In this document: positions 1 through 5,195 of the stretch, in pieces
How positions within the stretch are numbered: the stretch's first letter is position 1
Layout of the letters: each line of letters begins with the position of its first letter
Assembly (NCBI GenBank): GCA_902490055.1
Contig: CABUCP010000225.1
Location: forward strand, 1-5,909
DNA from: an uncultured Klebsiella sp.
GTDB taxonomy: Bacteria; Pseudomonadota; Gammaproteobacteria; Enterobacterales; Enterobacteriaceae
Length of the DNA: 5,909 nt
Reading direction: 5' to 3'
The notes under the pieces: model-generated
Told to the model about the DNA's origin: nothing
The model's input: the letters and a program-made list of their open reading frames with translations, nothing else
Databases searched by the model: none
Position numbers and translations under genes: made by a program

Positions 1-33
1 TAATGCGGCGATTTGCGATATTAATTCCTGCAT
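1..33 (-). CDS. Start of an unidentified leftward gene (partial)
   Basis: On the minus strand an AGGAG Shine-Dalgarno (complement of 39-43) sits five bases before an ATG at 33-31. The frame then reads MQELISQIAAL without a stop to the window edge. The strong ribosome-binding site and its position 77 bp after the stop of the upstream MFS gene support a real start. Only 11 codons are visible, so I cannot name the product. It could be co-transcribed with the transporter or have its own promoter: CATAAT on the minus strand at 79-84 resembles a -10 box, but no good -35 lies 17 bp upstream. Confidence 0.6.
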   Translation of the reverse strand, partial: MQELISQIAAL

Positions 34-46
34 AACGTCTCCTGTA

Positions 47-75
47 CATCCAGCGGTTATGATGACCGCTGGATG
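47..75. promoter_or_regulatory. Perfect 11-bp inverted repeat between two leftward genes
   Basis: CATCCAGCGGT (47-57) and ACCGCTGGATG (65-75) are exact reverse complements around a 7-base loop. The palindrome lies between the MFS stop (111) and the ribosome-binding site of the next leftward gene (39-43). There is no T-run on the leftward side, so it is a poor intrinsic terminator. Because it sits just downstream of a possible -10 box (79-84, minus strand), an operator or a 5' leader hairpin for the gene starting at 33 is about as likely as a processing or termination signal for the transporter transcript. Confidence 0.6.
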
Positions 76-110
76 ACTATTATGCAAATTAGAGGTTACA
101 CAGTTGTGAA

Positions 111-1538
111 TCAGGACGCCGTTACCGCCGGCTGCAGATTCAGGTGATGGCGCAGCCAGAGGGCAATGGCGCCCAGTAGCAGCATCATCGCCACCTCAAC
201 CAACAGGAAGACGATCAGCGCTTGCGCATAGTCGCCGTCTCCGCGTTGGGCGAGGGTTAAGAACAGCGAACCAAGAATGGCTGGCCCCAACCCCAGGGTA
301 GCCTGCTGCAGGGTGCTGAGGATCGCGCTGCCGGCCCCGGCGTCGCAGGCGCTAATATCCCGCATGCCGATCCGATAGAAACTGTTGACGATTAATGCCT
401 GGCCATAGCCAACCAGCGCGGTGGAGGGCACCAGCGCCAACGCTGTGGTCCGTACGCCAAGATGATAAAAGGTGGCGCTCAGCAGCAGCAGGCCGCTTAT
501 CTGCACCGCCAGACCGATCAGCAAAATACGCCCCATACTGTAGCGCGCAATCAGCTTCGGCGCGTACAGCGCGGAGATAAAATAGGCCACGCCGAGAGCG
601 ATAAAGCTATTCCCCGACTGCCACGGCGCCATGCCAAGCCCGGCCTGCATCGTGAGCGCCATACAGAACATAAAACCGGACCAGGCGCTGAAAAACAGCA
701 GGGCGATAGCCATACCGAATCGAATGCTGGTGAGCTTCAGCAGCCGCGGCGGTAGTAGCGGCTGCTCGCCGCGTTGCTGCTTACGCAGCGCGCTCAGGCG
801 CATCCACGCCAGCAGCGGCAGCACCGCCAGTAAGAGGAGCTGCAGCTCCCACGGCCAGTGCAGCTCCGGCCCCAACGCCATCGGAAACAGCAGGCAGCAG
901 AGGATTAGCGCCAGGCTGAAGGTGCCCTGCCAGTCGATGCTGGAGTGGCTTTCACGGCGGGTTTCCGGCACGTAGCGGCGGCTGAAGGCCAGCACCAACA
1001 GGCAGATAGGCACGTTGATGAAGAAGGCGTTGCGCCAGCCGAGCCCGGCGATATCGGCGGAGACCAGCCAGCCGCCGCCCATCTGGCCGACGATAAACGC
1101 GATACCGCCGATACCGCCATACAGGCTGATGGCCCGGGCGTGAGCGGTGCCTTTCAGGGTGACGTGCAGGGTAGCAAGGATCTGCGGCACAATCAGCGCC
1201 GCGCCGGCGCCCTGCAGCGTTCGTGCGGCGAGCAGAGCGTTAATGGAGTTCGCCATCCCGCACAGTAGCGAGGCGATGCCGAACGCCGCCACGCCCCACA
1301 GGAACAGACGGCGGCGACCGTAGTTATCGCCAAGCTTGCTGCCCATCGCCAGACAGACGGCAAAGGCCACGCCGTACAGCGCCACGATAAGCTCCAGTTG
1401 GGTGGCGCTGGCGTTGAGGGAGTGGGTGATTGAATCCAGCGCCACGTTGGTTATCGAGGTATCGATTAACGGCAGCATCTGGCCGGTCAGTAACAGCAAT
1501 AAACCGGCGCGGCCGGGTGAAACAGCAGACGAATTCAT
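111..1538 (-). CDS. MFS drug/solute exporter, DHA2-like (14 membrane helices)
   Basis: A 475-residue inner-membrane transporter of the major facilitator superfamily, most like the DHA2 (EmrB/QacA-type) proton-driven drug exporters. Visible family signatures are: the first-helix motif LIDTSITNVAL (about 24-34), motif A as GSKLGDNYGRRR (66-77), the motif B region AARTLQGAGAALIVPQ (104-119), the glycine-rich helix GGIGGIAFIVGQMGGGW (141-157), and WRNAFFINVP (168-177), typical of DHA2 members. The length and number of hydrophobic segments fit 14 helices. I chose the ATG at 1538 over an in-frame ATG at 1559 because GGAGAG lies six bases before the former and no Shine-Dalgarno precedes the latter. 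It is divergent from an XRE/MmyB-like regulator, its likely controller. The substrate cannot be read from the sequence; antiseptics, dyes or antibiotics are family-based guesses. No truncation or frameshift is seen. Confidence 0.9.
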   Translation of the reverse strand: MNSSAVSPGRAGLLLLLTGQMLPLIDTSITNVALDSITHSLNASATQLELIVALYGVAFAVCLAMGSKLGDNYGRRRLFLWGVAAFGIASLLCGMANSINALLAARTLQGAGAALIVPQILATLHVTLKGTAHARAISLYGGIGGIAFIVGQMGGGWLVSADIAGLGWRNAFFINVPICLLVLAFSRRYVPETRRESHSSIDWQGTFSLALILCCLLFPMALGPELHWPWELQLLLLAVLPLLAWMRLSALRKQQRGEQPLLPPRLLKLTSIRFGMAIALLFFSAWSGFMFCMALTMQAGLGMAPWQSGNSFIALGVAYFISALYAPKLIARYSMGRILLIGLAVQISGLLLLSATFYHLGVRTTALALVPSTALVGYGQALIVNSFYRIGMRDISACDAGAGSAILSTLQQATLGLGPAILGSLFLTLAQRGDGDYAQALIVFLLVEVAMMLLLGAIALWLRHHLNLQPAVTAS

Positions 1539-1589
1539 CGGATCTCTCCATTGCGTCATTCAGCGGATGGCCGTAGCATCACTGATTAA

Positions 1590-1618
1590 TTAAACGGGTA
1601 CCAGTTCCTGTCTATACT
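1590..1618 (+). promoter_or_regulatory. Candidate sigma-70 promoter for the XRE-type regulator
   Basis: TATACT (1613-1618) matches the -10 consensus at five of six positions. TTAAAC (1590-1595), a weak -35 match, lies 17 bp upstream. Transcription would begin near 1625 and leave a leader of roughly 24 bases before the ATG at 1649. The TGGTA/TACCA half-sites overlap the spacer, the -10 box and the start point, as expected for autoregulation. Confidence 0.45.
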
Positions 1619-1634
1619 GGTATTGGTACTACCA
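1599..1634. promoter_or_regulatory. Cluster of four TGGTA/TACCA half-sites (candidate operator)
   Basis: Half-sites lie at 1599-1603 (TACCA), 1618-1622 (TGGTA), 1624-1628 (TGGTA) and 1630-1634 (TACCA). The first two extend to an exact TACCAGT/ACTGGTA pair with ten bases between. The last two form the perfect palindrome TGGTACTACCA. The cluster lies entirely between the divergent transporter and regulator and overlaps the regulator's predicted -10 box. I infer it is where the XRE/MmyB-like protein binds to control both genes. MmyB-like regulators often sit beside and control transporters or oxidoreductases, but the binding motif of this one is unknown to me. Confidence 0.55.
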
Positions 1635-1648
1635 TGCTGGAGAAGATA

Positions 1649-2518
1649 ATGTCGGTGATGCTGCAACGTGAGGCGCTTACGCTTGCGCCCGATGATAGCC
1701 GAAAACAGCTGGGGGCATTTCTGCGCGCCCGCCGCGAAAGTCTTGACCCGCAGCGCCTCGGCCTGCCGCGCGTCGGGCGACGGCGAACGCCGGGTCTACG
1801 TCGTGAAGAGGTGGCGATGCTGGCGGACGTCGGCGTGACATGGTACACCTGGCTTGAGCAAGGGCGAGAGGTGAACCCCTCGGCGGCGGTATTGAGCGGC
1901 GTGGCCAGCGCGCTGCAGTGCAGCCCGCTGGAGACCCGGCATCTGTTCGTGCTGGCCGGGTTAACGCCGCCGGAGAGTACGCAGGTTACGGTCTGCGAAG
2001 GCATCAGCCCCGGAACCCGGCGGATGCTCGATAGCCTGATGCCGCAGCCTGCCAGTATTCAAAAGCCGGACTTTGACATCGTCGCCTGGAATGACAGCTT
2101 TTGCCGCCTGATGGGCGTTGATTTCGCAACGATTGCGGAAGAAGACCGCAATTGCATCTATCTTTATCTCACCTGCGAGGCCTGGCGCAGCCGCATTGAA
2201 AATCGCGATGTGCTGCCGACCTTTGTCTCCTATTTCCGCGCGGCAATGGCGGAGCATCGCGGTTCGCCGCAGTGGGAGAATAAGCTGGCGCGCTTCTTCG
2301 CCGCCTCGGCGGAGTTCGAAGCGCTGTGGCACCAGCGCTATGAAGTGCGCGGCGTTGAGAATCAGGTGAAAAACTTCAATCATCCGCAGCTCGGGCGTTT
2401 TAGCCTGCAGCAGATGTACTGGTATTCCGCGCCGCGTAACGGCTCGCGACTGCTGGTTTATTTACCGTTGGATGAGGCTGGGGAACAGGCGCTGGCCTGG
2501 CTGGACAACCAGGGCTAA
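1649..2518 (+). CDS. XRE-family regulator with MmyB-like ligand-binding domain
   Basis: A 289-residue DNA-binding protein. Residues about 17-105 form an XRE/Cro-type helix-turn-helix with the hallmarks of the MmyB-like group: LGAFLRARRESLDPQRLGL, then RRRTPGLRREEVAMLADV and WYTWLEQGR (about 43-73), and a helical ALQCSPLETRHLFVLAGL (88-105). The rest (about 112-285) matches the MmyB-like ligand-binding fold, for example FDIVAWNDSFCRLMG and the C-terminal YLPLDEAGEQAL. In this group the second half is thought to sense small or fatty-acid-like ligands. The ATG at 1649 is preferred to 1634 because GGAGA lies seven or eight bases upstream of it and nothing similar precedes 1634. It is divergent from the MFS gene and 25 bp upstream of the DUF2157 gene. 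I infer autoregulation and control of the pump; activator or repressor cannot be decided from sequence. Confidence 0.88.
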   Translation: MSVMLQREALTLAPDDSRKQLGAFLRARRESLDPQRLGLPRVGRRRTPGLRREEVAMLADVGVTWYTWLEQGREVNPSAAVLSGVASALQCSPLETRHLFVLAGLTPPESTQVTVCEGISPGTRRMLDSLMPQPASIQKPDFDIVAWNDSFCRLMGVDFATIAEEDRNCIYLYLTCEAWRSRIENRDVLPTFVSYFRAAMAEHRGSPQWENKLARFFAASAEFEALWHQRYEVRGVENQVKNFNHPQLGRFSLQQMYWYSAPRNGSRLLVYLPLDEAGEQALAWLDNQG

Positions 2519-2543
2519 GCCCGCAATGAGACAAGGAACGCCT

Positions 2544-3581
2544 ATGAACGTCACCCGTAAACAGCAGCGGATTATTCAACGCGCTATCGACCACTGGCAG
2601 CAGGAAGGGGCGTTGAGCAGTAGCGACGGCCAGCGGCTGTCGGCGTCGCTGCGCATCCGCGCTTTCGACTGGCAGCGCCTGAGCCGCTACGCCTTCTGGA
2701 CGGCGATTGCCTGCGTACTGATTGCGCTGGGCAGCCTGTTCGCTGATGCCGAATTGATTGCGGCGATAATCAATCTGTTCAGCGACTCCGCCGTGGCGCG
2801 GATTATCCTGCCGACTCTGCTGGCGATAGCTTGCTATTTATGGGGATTCCGCCGTCAACGGCGCGAGTCGCAGTGGCACTACAGCACCGAGGCGATTTTA
2901 TTCCTCGGCGTGGTTTGTACCGCCATTGCTTTATGGCAGGTGGGGGACCGACTGGATGACGGTAGCGGCCACGTGGCGCCGCTGATCCTTATTGGCTGCG
3001 CGATCTACGGCGTAATTGGCTATGTCGCCCGCTCTAGCCTCGTGTGGCTCTTCTTCCTGCTGGCGCTGGGCAACTGGTTCGGTGCGGAAACCGGCTATAT
3101 GTCGGGGTGGGGCGCTTACTGGCTGGGGATGAGCTTCCCGATTCGCTTTGTGCTGTTCGGCGGGGCGCTGCTGGCGCTATGCTTCGCGCTGCAAAATGTG
3201 TTACGCCAGCGGCAGTTGTTTACCGTCAGTAAGGCGATGGGGCTGACCTGGCTGTTTGTCGCGCTGTGGATCCTGTCGATTTTCGGCAACTACGATTCCG
3301 ATAGCTGGTACGGCGTAAGCCAGGCGCGGCTGTTGCCGTGGGGACTGCTGTTTGCGCTGGCGGCGGTGATCTGTATTTATATCAGCCTGAAAACCGACGA
3401 TGGCATGCTGCGTGGATTTGGCCTGACGTTTCTCGCCATCAACCTCTACACTCGCTTTTTCGAATTCTTCTGGTACAGCCTGCACAAGGTGGTGTTTTTC
3501 CTGATCCTGGCGGCATCGCTGGCGATGATTGGCCGCTACGCCGAGCGGATCTGGCACGCCGGCGAGGGGGAGAAAAAGTAA
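2544..3581 (+). CDS. DUF2157-type polytopic membrane protein
   Basis: A 345-residue inner-membrane protein of unknown function. The N-terminal 45 residues are soluble and amphipathic (RKQQRIIQRAIDHWQQEGAL at 5-24), which matches the start of the DUF2157 family. About ten hydrophobic segments follow, near 50-67, 84-101, 115-133, 144-162, 165-180, 198-218, 233-249, 263-281, 289-309 and 313-330, then a short charged tail ending EGEKK. The ATG at 2544 is chosen because AAGGA lies about seven bases before it. The frame stays open upstream to 2472, inside the regulator gene, but without a ribosome-binding site. The 25-bp gap suggests co-transcription with the regulator. No gene for the GDYXXLXY-type partner (DUF4401) that often accompanies DUF2157 proteins is seen. 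A REP-like palindrome starts five bases after the stop. Confidence 0.8.
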   Translation: MNVTRKQQRIIQRAIDHWQQEGALSSSDGQRLSASLRIRAFDWQRLSRYAFWTAIACVLIALGSLFADAELIAAIINLFSDSAVARIILPTLLAIACYLWGFRRQRRESQWHYSTEAILFLGVVCTAIALWQVGDRLDDGSGHVAPLILIGCAIYGVIGYVARSSLVWLFFLLALGNWFGAETGYMSGWGAYWLGMSFPIRFVLFGGALLALCFALQNVLRQRQLFTVSKAMGLTWLFVALWILSIFGNYDSDSWYGVSQARLLPWGLLFALAAVICIYISLKTDDGMLRGFGLTFLAINLYTRFFEFFWYSLHKVVFFLILAASLAMIGRYAERIWHAGEGEKK

Positions 3582-3585
3582 CCCT

Positions 3586-3616
3586 CCCCGGTGGCGCTAA
3601 CGCTTACCGGGGCTAC
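3586..3616. repeat. REP-like palindrome after the DUF2157 gene
   Basis: CCCCGGT (3586-3592) pairs exactly with ACCGGGG (3606-3612). The inner arms GCG/CGC (3594-3596 and 3601-3603) also pair, and the element ends in the conserved tail GGCTAC (3611-3616). This is the layout of enterobacterial REP (PU) elements, though the bases differ from the E. coli consensus. It starts five bases after the stop at 3581 and probably stabilises the 3' end of that mRNA or assists termination. A half motif, GTAGCCC (3634-3640), follows 17 bp later in the opposite sense, as in a BIME whose second REP has been cut short. Confidence 0.75.
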
Positions 3617-3698
3617 CAACCGAGTACTGGACCGTAGCCCTTGTTATCGGTTTTCGACTGCTTCGCTCCTGGAAAAACGGTTGTTCTGCGCTGTTTCC

Positions 3699-3757
3699 GA
3701 GACATTGCGCTCCCGATAATTCTTCTGCGTTATGTCTCTCATGGTGCAGGGAGCGCA
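3699..3757. other. Two interleaved stems (pseudoknot topology)
   Basis: GAGACAT (3699-3705) is complementary to ATGTCTC (3732-3738). The directly adjacent TGCGCTCCC (3706-3714) is complementary to GGGAGCGCA (3749-3757). The order stem 1 left, stem 2 left, stem 1 right, stem 2 right is that of an H-type pseudoknot. As DNA, the same pattern could be two overlapping protein-binding palindromes. The last base of stem 2 abuts the hairpin at 3757-3788. Confidence 0.5.
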
Positions 3758-3788
3758 CAGAGGGCGGCCAGTCGCCGCCGCCCTCTGT
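3757..3788. other. Perfect 12-bp hairpin
   Basis: ACAGAGGGCGGC (3757-3768) and GCCGCCCTCTGT (3777-3788) are exact reverse complements around an 8-base loop. The GC-rich stem has no T-run on either side, so a simple intrinsic terminator is unlikely. It lies between the interleaved stems (3699-3757) and the multi-hairpin domain (3801-3953). Confidence 0.75.
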
Positions 3789-3800
3789 ACTCCCGGGCTC

Positions 3801-3953
3801 TGGCCGCCAAAATCGCCACTTCGTGGTGCCTTCGACTTATCCCGGCAGGCTCCGGGTCGGGCCGAGGCAGCGTCCCTGCAAATCACGGCCCTCAGCCCGC
3901 ATCCATGCGGGCTGCCCCGGCCTTCCGGGAACGTCTCAGCGATTTTGAGGCCA
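3801..3953. ncRNA. Candidate structured RNA domain: long-range stem closing five hairpins
   Basis: TGGCC plus CAAAATCGC (3801-3805, 3808-3816) pairs with GCGATTTTG plus GGCCA (3939-3947, 3949-3953), giving 14 pairs with a small internal loop. Five hairpins fill the space inside. CCAC/GTGG (3816-3826) overlaps the closing stem by one base. CCCGG/CCGGG lies at 3841-3856. GGGCCG/CGGCCC (3859-3891) contains an inner GCAG/CTGC. CAGCCCGCA/TGCGGGCTG (3893-3914) has nine exact pairs and a 4-base loop. CCCGG/CCGGG (3916-3929) also has a 4-base loop. Such a packed multibranch layout is not expected by chance alone, even in GC-rich DNA. The strand is undecided; minus-strand loops would be purine-rich (GAA, TGGA, AAGG), a slight hint for minus. 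No promoter was found, and no match to a named RNA family can be claimed. Confidence 0.45.
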
Positions 3954-3998
3954 CCAACACCAGCAGTTTCAGTCAGCATTGATGCGGTTGTAACGGGG

Positions 3999-4034
3999 GT
4001 AGCCCGGATAAGGCGCAAAGCGCCGCCATCCGGG
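3999..4034. repeat. REP-like palindrome after nfsB
   Basis: GTAG (3999-4002) is followed by CCCGGAT (4003-4009), which pairs exactly with ATCCGGG (4028-4034). Inside it GGCGC (4012-4016) pairs with GCGCC (4020-4024). The sequence and the conserved GTAG edge fit a REP element in the opposite orientation to the one at 3586-3616. It begins 18 bases beyond the nfsB stop (leftward transcript) and probably protects or ends that mRNA. Confidence 0.78.
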
Positions 4035-4052
4035 GAGGGCAGCGCGCGGAGA

Positions 4053-4706
4053 TTAGATCTCTGTGATGGTAGTAGACTGCGGCAGGCGCGATTTCGGCAG
4101 GGCGGCGTTGAAATCTTCCACGCTGTGATGGCCGACCGGTACTACGACCACGCTGGTATAGCCTTGCGCTTTCAGACCAAACTCTTCATCGAGGATGGCG
4201 AAATCGACGCCTTCAATCGGCACCGCATCCAGCCCCATCGCCGCGACGCCGAGCAGGAAGTTGCCGACGTTCAGGTAAACCTGTTTCGCCATCCACTGAT
4301 CGTCATCCTTCAGCTCTTTGCGGTGCATATCGGCAAAGAAGGTGCGGCCTTTGTGATTCCCGGCTTTTGCTTCCGGGGTGGCAAAACGGCCATCGGCATC
4401 TTCCTGATTGACCACTTTTTCCAGCCACGCGTCGTCCATCGCGGTTTTCGCGCAGAACACCACCACGTGGGAAGCGTCGAGGATTTTACGTTCGTTGAAC
4501 ACGTAGGTGCCGCTGGCCGCTTTGGCGACGCGGGCTTTCCCTTCATCCGTGCTGGCAACGATAAAGTGCCACGGCTGGGAGTTGGTGCTCGACGGGCTGT
4601 ACTGCAGCAGCGTTTTCAGGTTTTCCGCCTGTTCGGCAGTCAGCTTTTTCGCTGGATCAAAGGCCTTAGTGGAGTAACGTTTTAAGGCAACTGAGATGAT
4701 ATCCAT
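4053..4706 (-). CDS. nfsB: Oxygen-insensitive NAD(P)H nitroreductase NfsB
   Basis: A 217-residue cytoplasmic FMN flavoenzyme, the same length as E. coli NfsB. It performs two-electron reductions of nitroaromatics and quinones with NADH or NADPH; in bacteria it activates nitrofuran and metronidazole-type prodrugs. FMN-binding residues known from E. coli NfsB are in place: Arg10, Ser12, Lys14, Ser40 and Thr41 in [12 protein letters not shown], Asn71, Glu165-Gly166 in PIEG, and Lys205. The active-site Phe124 is also present. The ATG at 4706 is preceded by GAGGA at good spacing. The gene lies 120 bp downstream of ybdF with its own likely control region: a -10-like TATCAT, a 12-bp palindrome, and a leader stem that covers the ribosome-binding site. 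In E. coli nfsB responds to MarA/SoxS/Rob; I found no clear marbox here. The gene looks intact. Confidence 0.96.
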   Translation of the reverse strand: MDIISVALKRYSTKAFDPAKKLTAEQAENLKTLLQYSPSSTNSQPWHFIVASTDEGKARVAKAASGTYVFNERKILDASHVVVFCAKTAMDDAWLEKVVNQEDADGRFATPEAKAGNHKGRTFFADMHRKELKDDDQWMAKQVYLNVGNFLLGVAAMGLDAVPIEGVDFAILDEEFGLKAQGYTSVVVVPVGHHSVEDFNAALPKSRLPQSTTITEI

Positions 4707-4707
4707 G

Positions 4708-4761
4708 ACTCTTCCTCACAATTTTCAGCCCCTTACGGGCACATTTCGTGGGAGGAAGAGT
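4708..4761 (-). promoter_or_regulatory. nfsB leader stem that pairs with its own ribosome-binding site
   Basis: ACTCTTCCTC (4708-4717) and GAGGAAGAGT (4752-4761) are exact reverse complements. In the leftward mRNA the arm next to the start codon is GAGGAAGAGU, which contains the Shine-Dalgarno and ends one base before AUG. The partner arm is about 35 bases upstream in the leader. An inner GCCC/GGGC hairpin (4728-4731, 4737-4740) and two extra pairs (4719-4720 with 4749-4750) make the leader one long rod. If transcription starts upstream of 4761, this would hide the ribosome-binding site. Confidence 0.6.
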
Positions 4762-4778
4762 ACAGCGATGCGCGAGAA

Positions 4779-4784
4779 ATGATA
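4779..4784 (-). promoter_or_regulatory. Candidate -10 box for nfsB
   Basis: The minus strand reads TATCAT, five of six matches to the -10 consensus. With a 17-bp spacer the -35 would fall at 4802-4807, which does not match the consensus but is the exact centre of a 12-bp palindrome. Transcription would start near 4772 and leave a leader of about 65 bases that includes both arms of the ribosome-binding-site stem. Confidence 0.4.
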
Positions 4785-4791
4785 AGAGTGA

Positions 4792-4818
4792 AAAATGCGA
4801 TAACACTTATCGCATTTT
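4792..4818. promoter_or_regulatory. 12-bp AT-rich inverted repeat between ybdF and nfsB
   Basis: AAAATGCGATAA (4792-4803) and TTATCGCATTTT (4807-4818) are exact reverse complements around a 3-base loop. It starts eight bases after the ybdF stop on the leftward strand and is followed by TTTTT there, so it could be a weak intrinsic terminator for ramR-ybdF. The stem is AT-rich, which argues against an efficient one. It is also centred on the predicted nfsB -35 region, so an operator for nfsB is equally attractive. The binding protein is unknown. Confidence 0.6.
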
Positions 4819-4826
4819 AGTGAAAA

Positions 4827-5195
4827 TCAGCCGGGACGCAGCCGGCGCTGGTCTTTTTTCGCCAGTTTATCTACCACCAAATTCCACGAGTCGTCGATAA
4901 GCTCGGCGAGTAAATCCGCGCTGATATCCTCGCCGGGCACGATGGTAATCCAGTGCTTTTTGTTCATGTGATAACCTGGTTCGATGCTGCGGTAGATTTG
5001 CTGGTTGAGCAGCGATTTTTGCGGATCGGCCTTCAGATTAACTATTGCTCGCCCGCGAAGGGTCATGGTCAGCATGAAAATACGCCCGCCGACTTTGAAC
5101 ACGTCGTACTCCGGGCCGAAAGGCCAGCAGTGCTCGGTGAAAGGGTAGGCCAATGCAATGCGGTGCGCGTGGCCATGCAGCCCTGCGTTATCCAT
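4827..5195 (-). CDS. ybdF: YbdF, MmcQ/YjbR-family (DUF419) protein
   Basis: A 122-residue cytoplasmic protein of the MmcQ/YjbR family, a small fold related to double-wing DNA-binding domains with no established biochemical role. Family features are the early [17 protein letters not shown] (24-40), the central [13 protein letters not shown] (54-66), and the signature [13 protein letters not shown] (73-85) with its paired His and Lys residues. The ATG at 5195 overlaps the ramR stop (TGATG), which indicates translational coupling. The frame remains open upstream to 5225 inside ramR, but the overlap start gives the expected family length. The name rests on the family signature plus its place beside nfsB, as in E. 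coli. Co-transcription with ramR would make its expression follow the RamR circuit. Confidence 0.88.
   Translation of the reverse strand: MDNAGLHGHAHRIALAYPFTEHCWPFGPEYDVFKVGGRIFMLTMTLRGRAIVNLKADPQKSLLNQQIYRSIEPGYHMNKKHWITIVPGEDISADLLAELIDDSWNLVVDKLAKKDQRRLRPG

Larger units (their letters stand above)
3641..3998. other. Gene-free, highly self-complementary intergenic element of about 360 bp
   Basis: This is the bulk of a 471-bp gap between two convergent genes. Open frames cross it on both strands, but none has a Shine-Dalgarno, a recognisable domain or plausible composition, and I regard them as chance. The sequence instead contains a run of exact inverted repeats from 3699 to 3953, listed separately. 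It is bounded by two copies of GTAGCCC (3634-3640 and 3999-4005), of which the right one belongs to a complete REP-like palindrome. The ends are loosely inverted (CCCTTGTTA on the left, CCCCCGTTA read inward from the right). It could be a structured non-coding RNA, a small non-autonomous mobile repeat, or both. I do not recognise the family with confidence. Confidence 0.6.

Noticed and set aside
1961..2383. Leftward 140-codon frame inside the XRE-type regulator gene
   Set aside because: Antisense shadow of a well-supported gene in GC-rich DNA.
3201..3557. Leftward 118-codon frame inside the DUF2157 gene
   Set aside because: Antisense shadow; Gln-, Arg- and His-rich composition typical of reversed membrane-protein coding sequence.
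3757..3788. Intrinsic terminator
   Set aside because: The stem is strong, but neither strand has a T-run after it.
3634..4005. Integron attC site or CRISPR array
   Set aside because: No RYYYAAC/GTTRRRY pair in attC layout and no regularly spaced direct repeats.
3644..4018. Leftward open frame of about 124 codons in the structured gap
   Set aside because: Its sequence follows the palindromes, its composition is rich in Arg, Gly, Ala and Pro with no domain, and no Shine-Dalgarno precedes its possible starts. Similar spurious frames are common in such repeats.
3732..4685. Rightward open frame of about 317 codons covering the gap and the antisense of nfsB
   Set aside because: It is the shadow of nfsB on the other strand joined to open GC-rich intergenic DNA; there is no ribosome-binding site and no recognisable domain.
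4707..4826. MarA/SoxS/RamA box upstream of nfsB
   Set aside because: Regulation of nfsB by this family is known in E. coli, but I could not find a stretch that fits the degenerate marbox consensus well enough to report.
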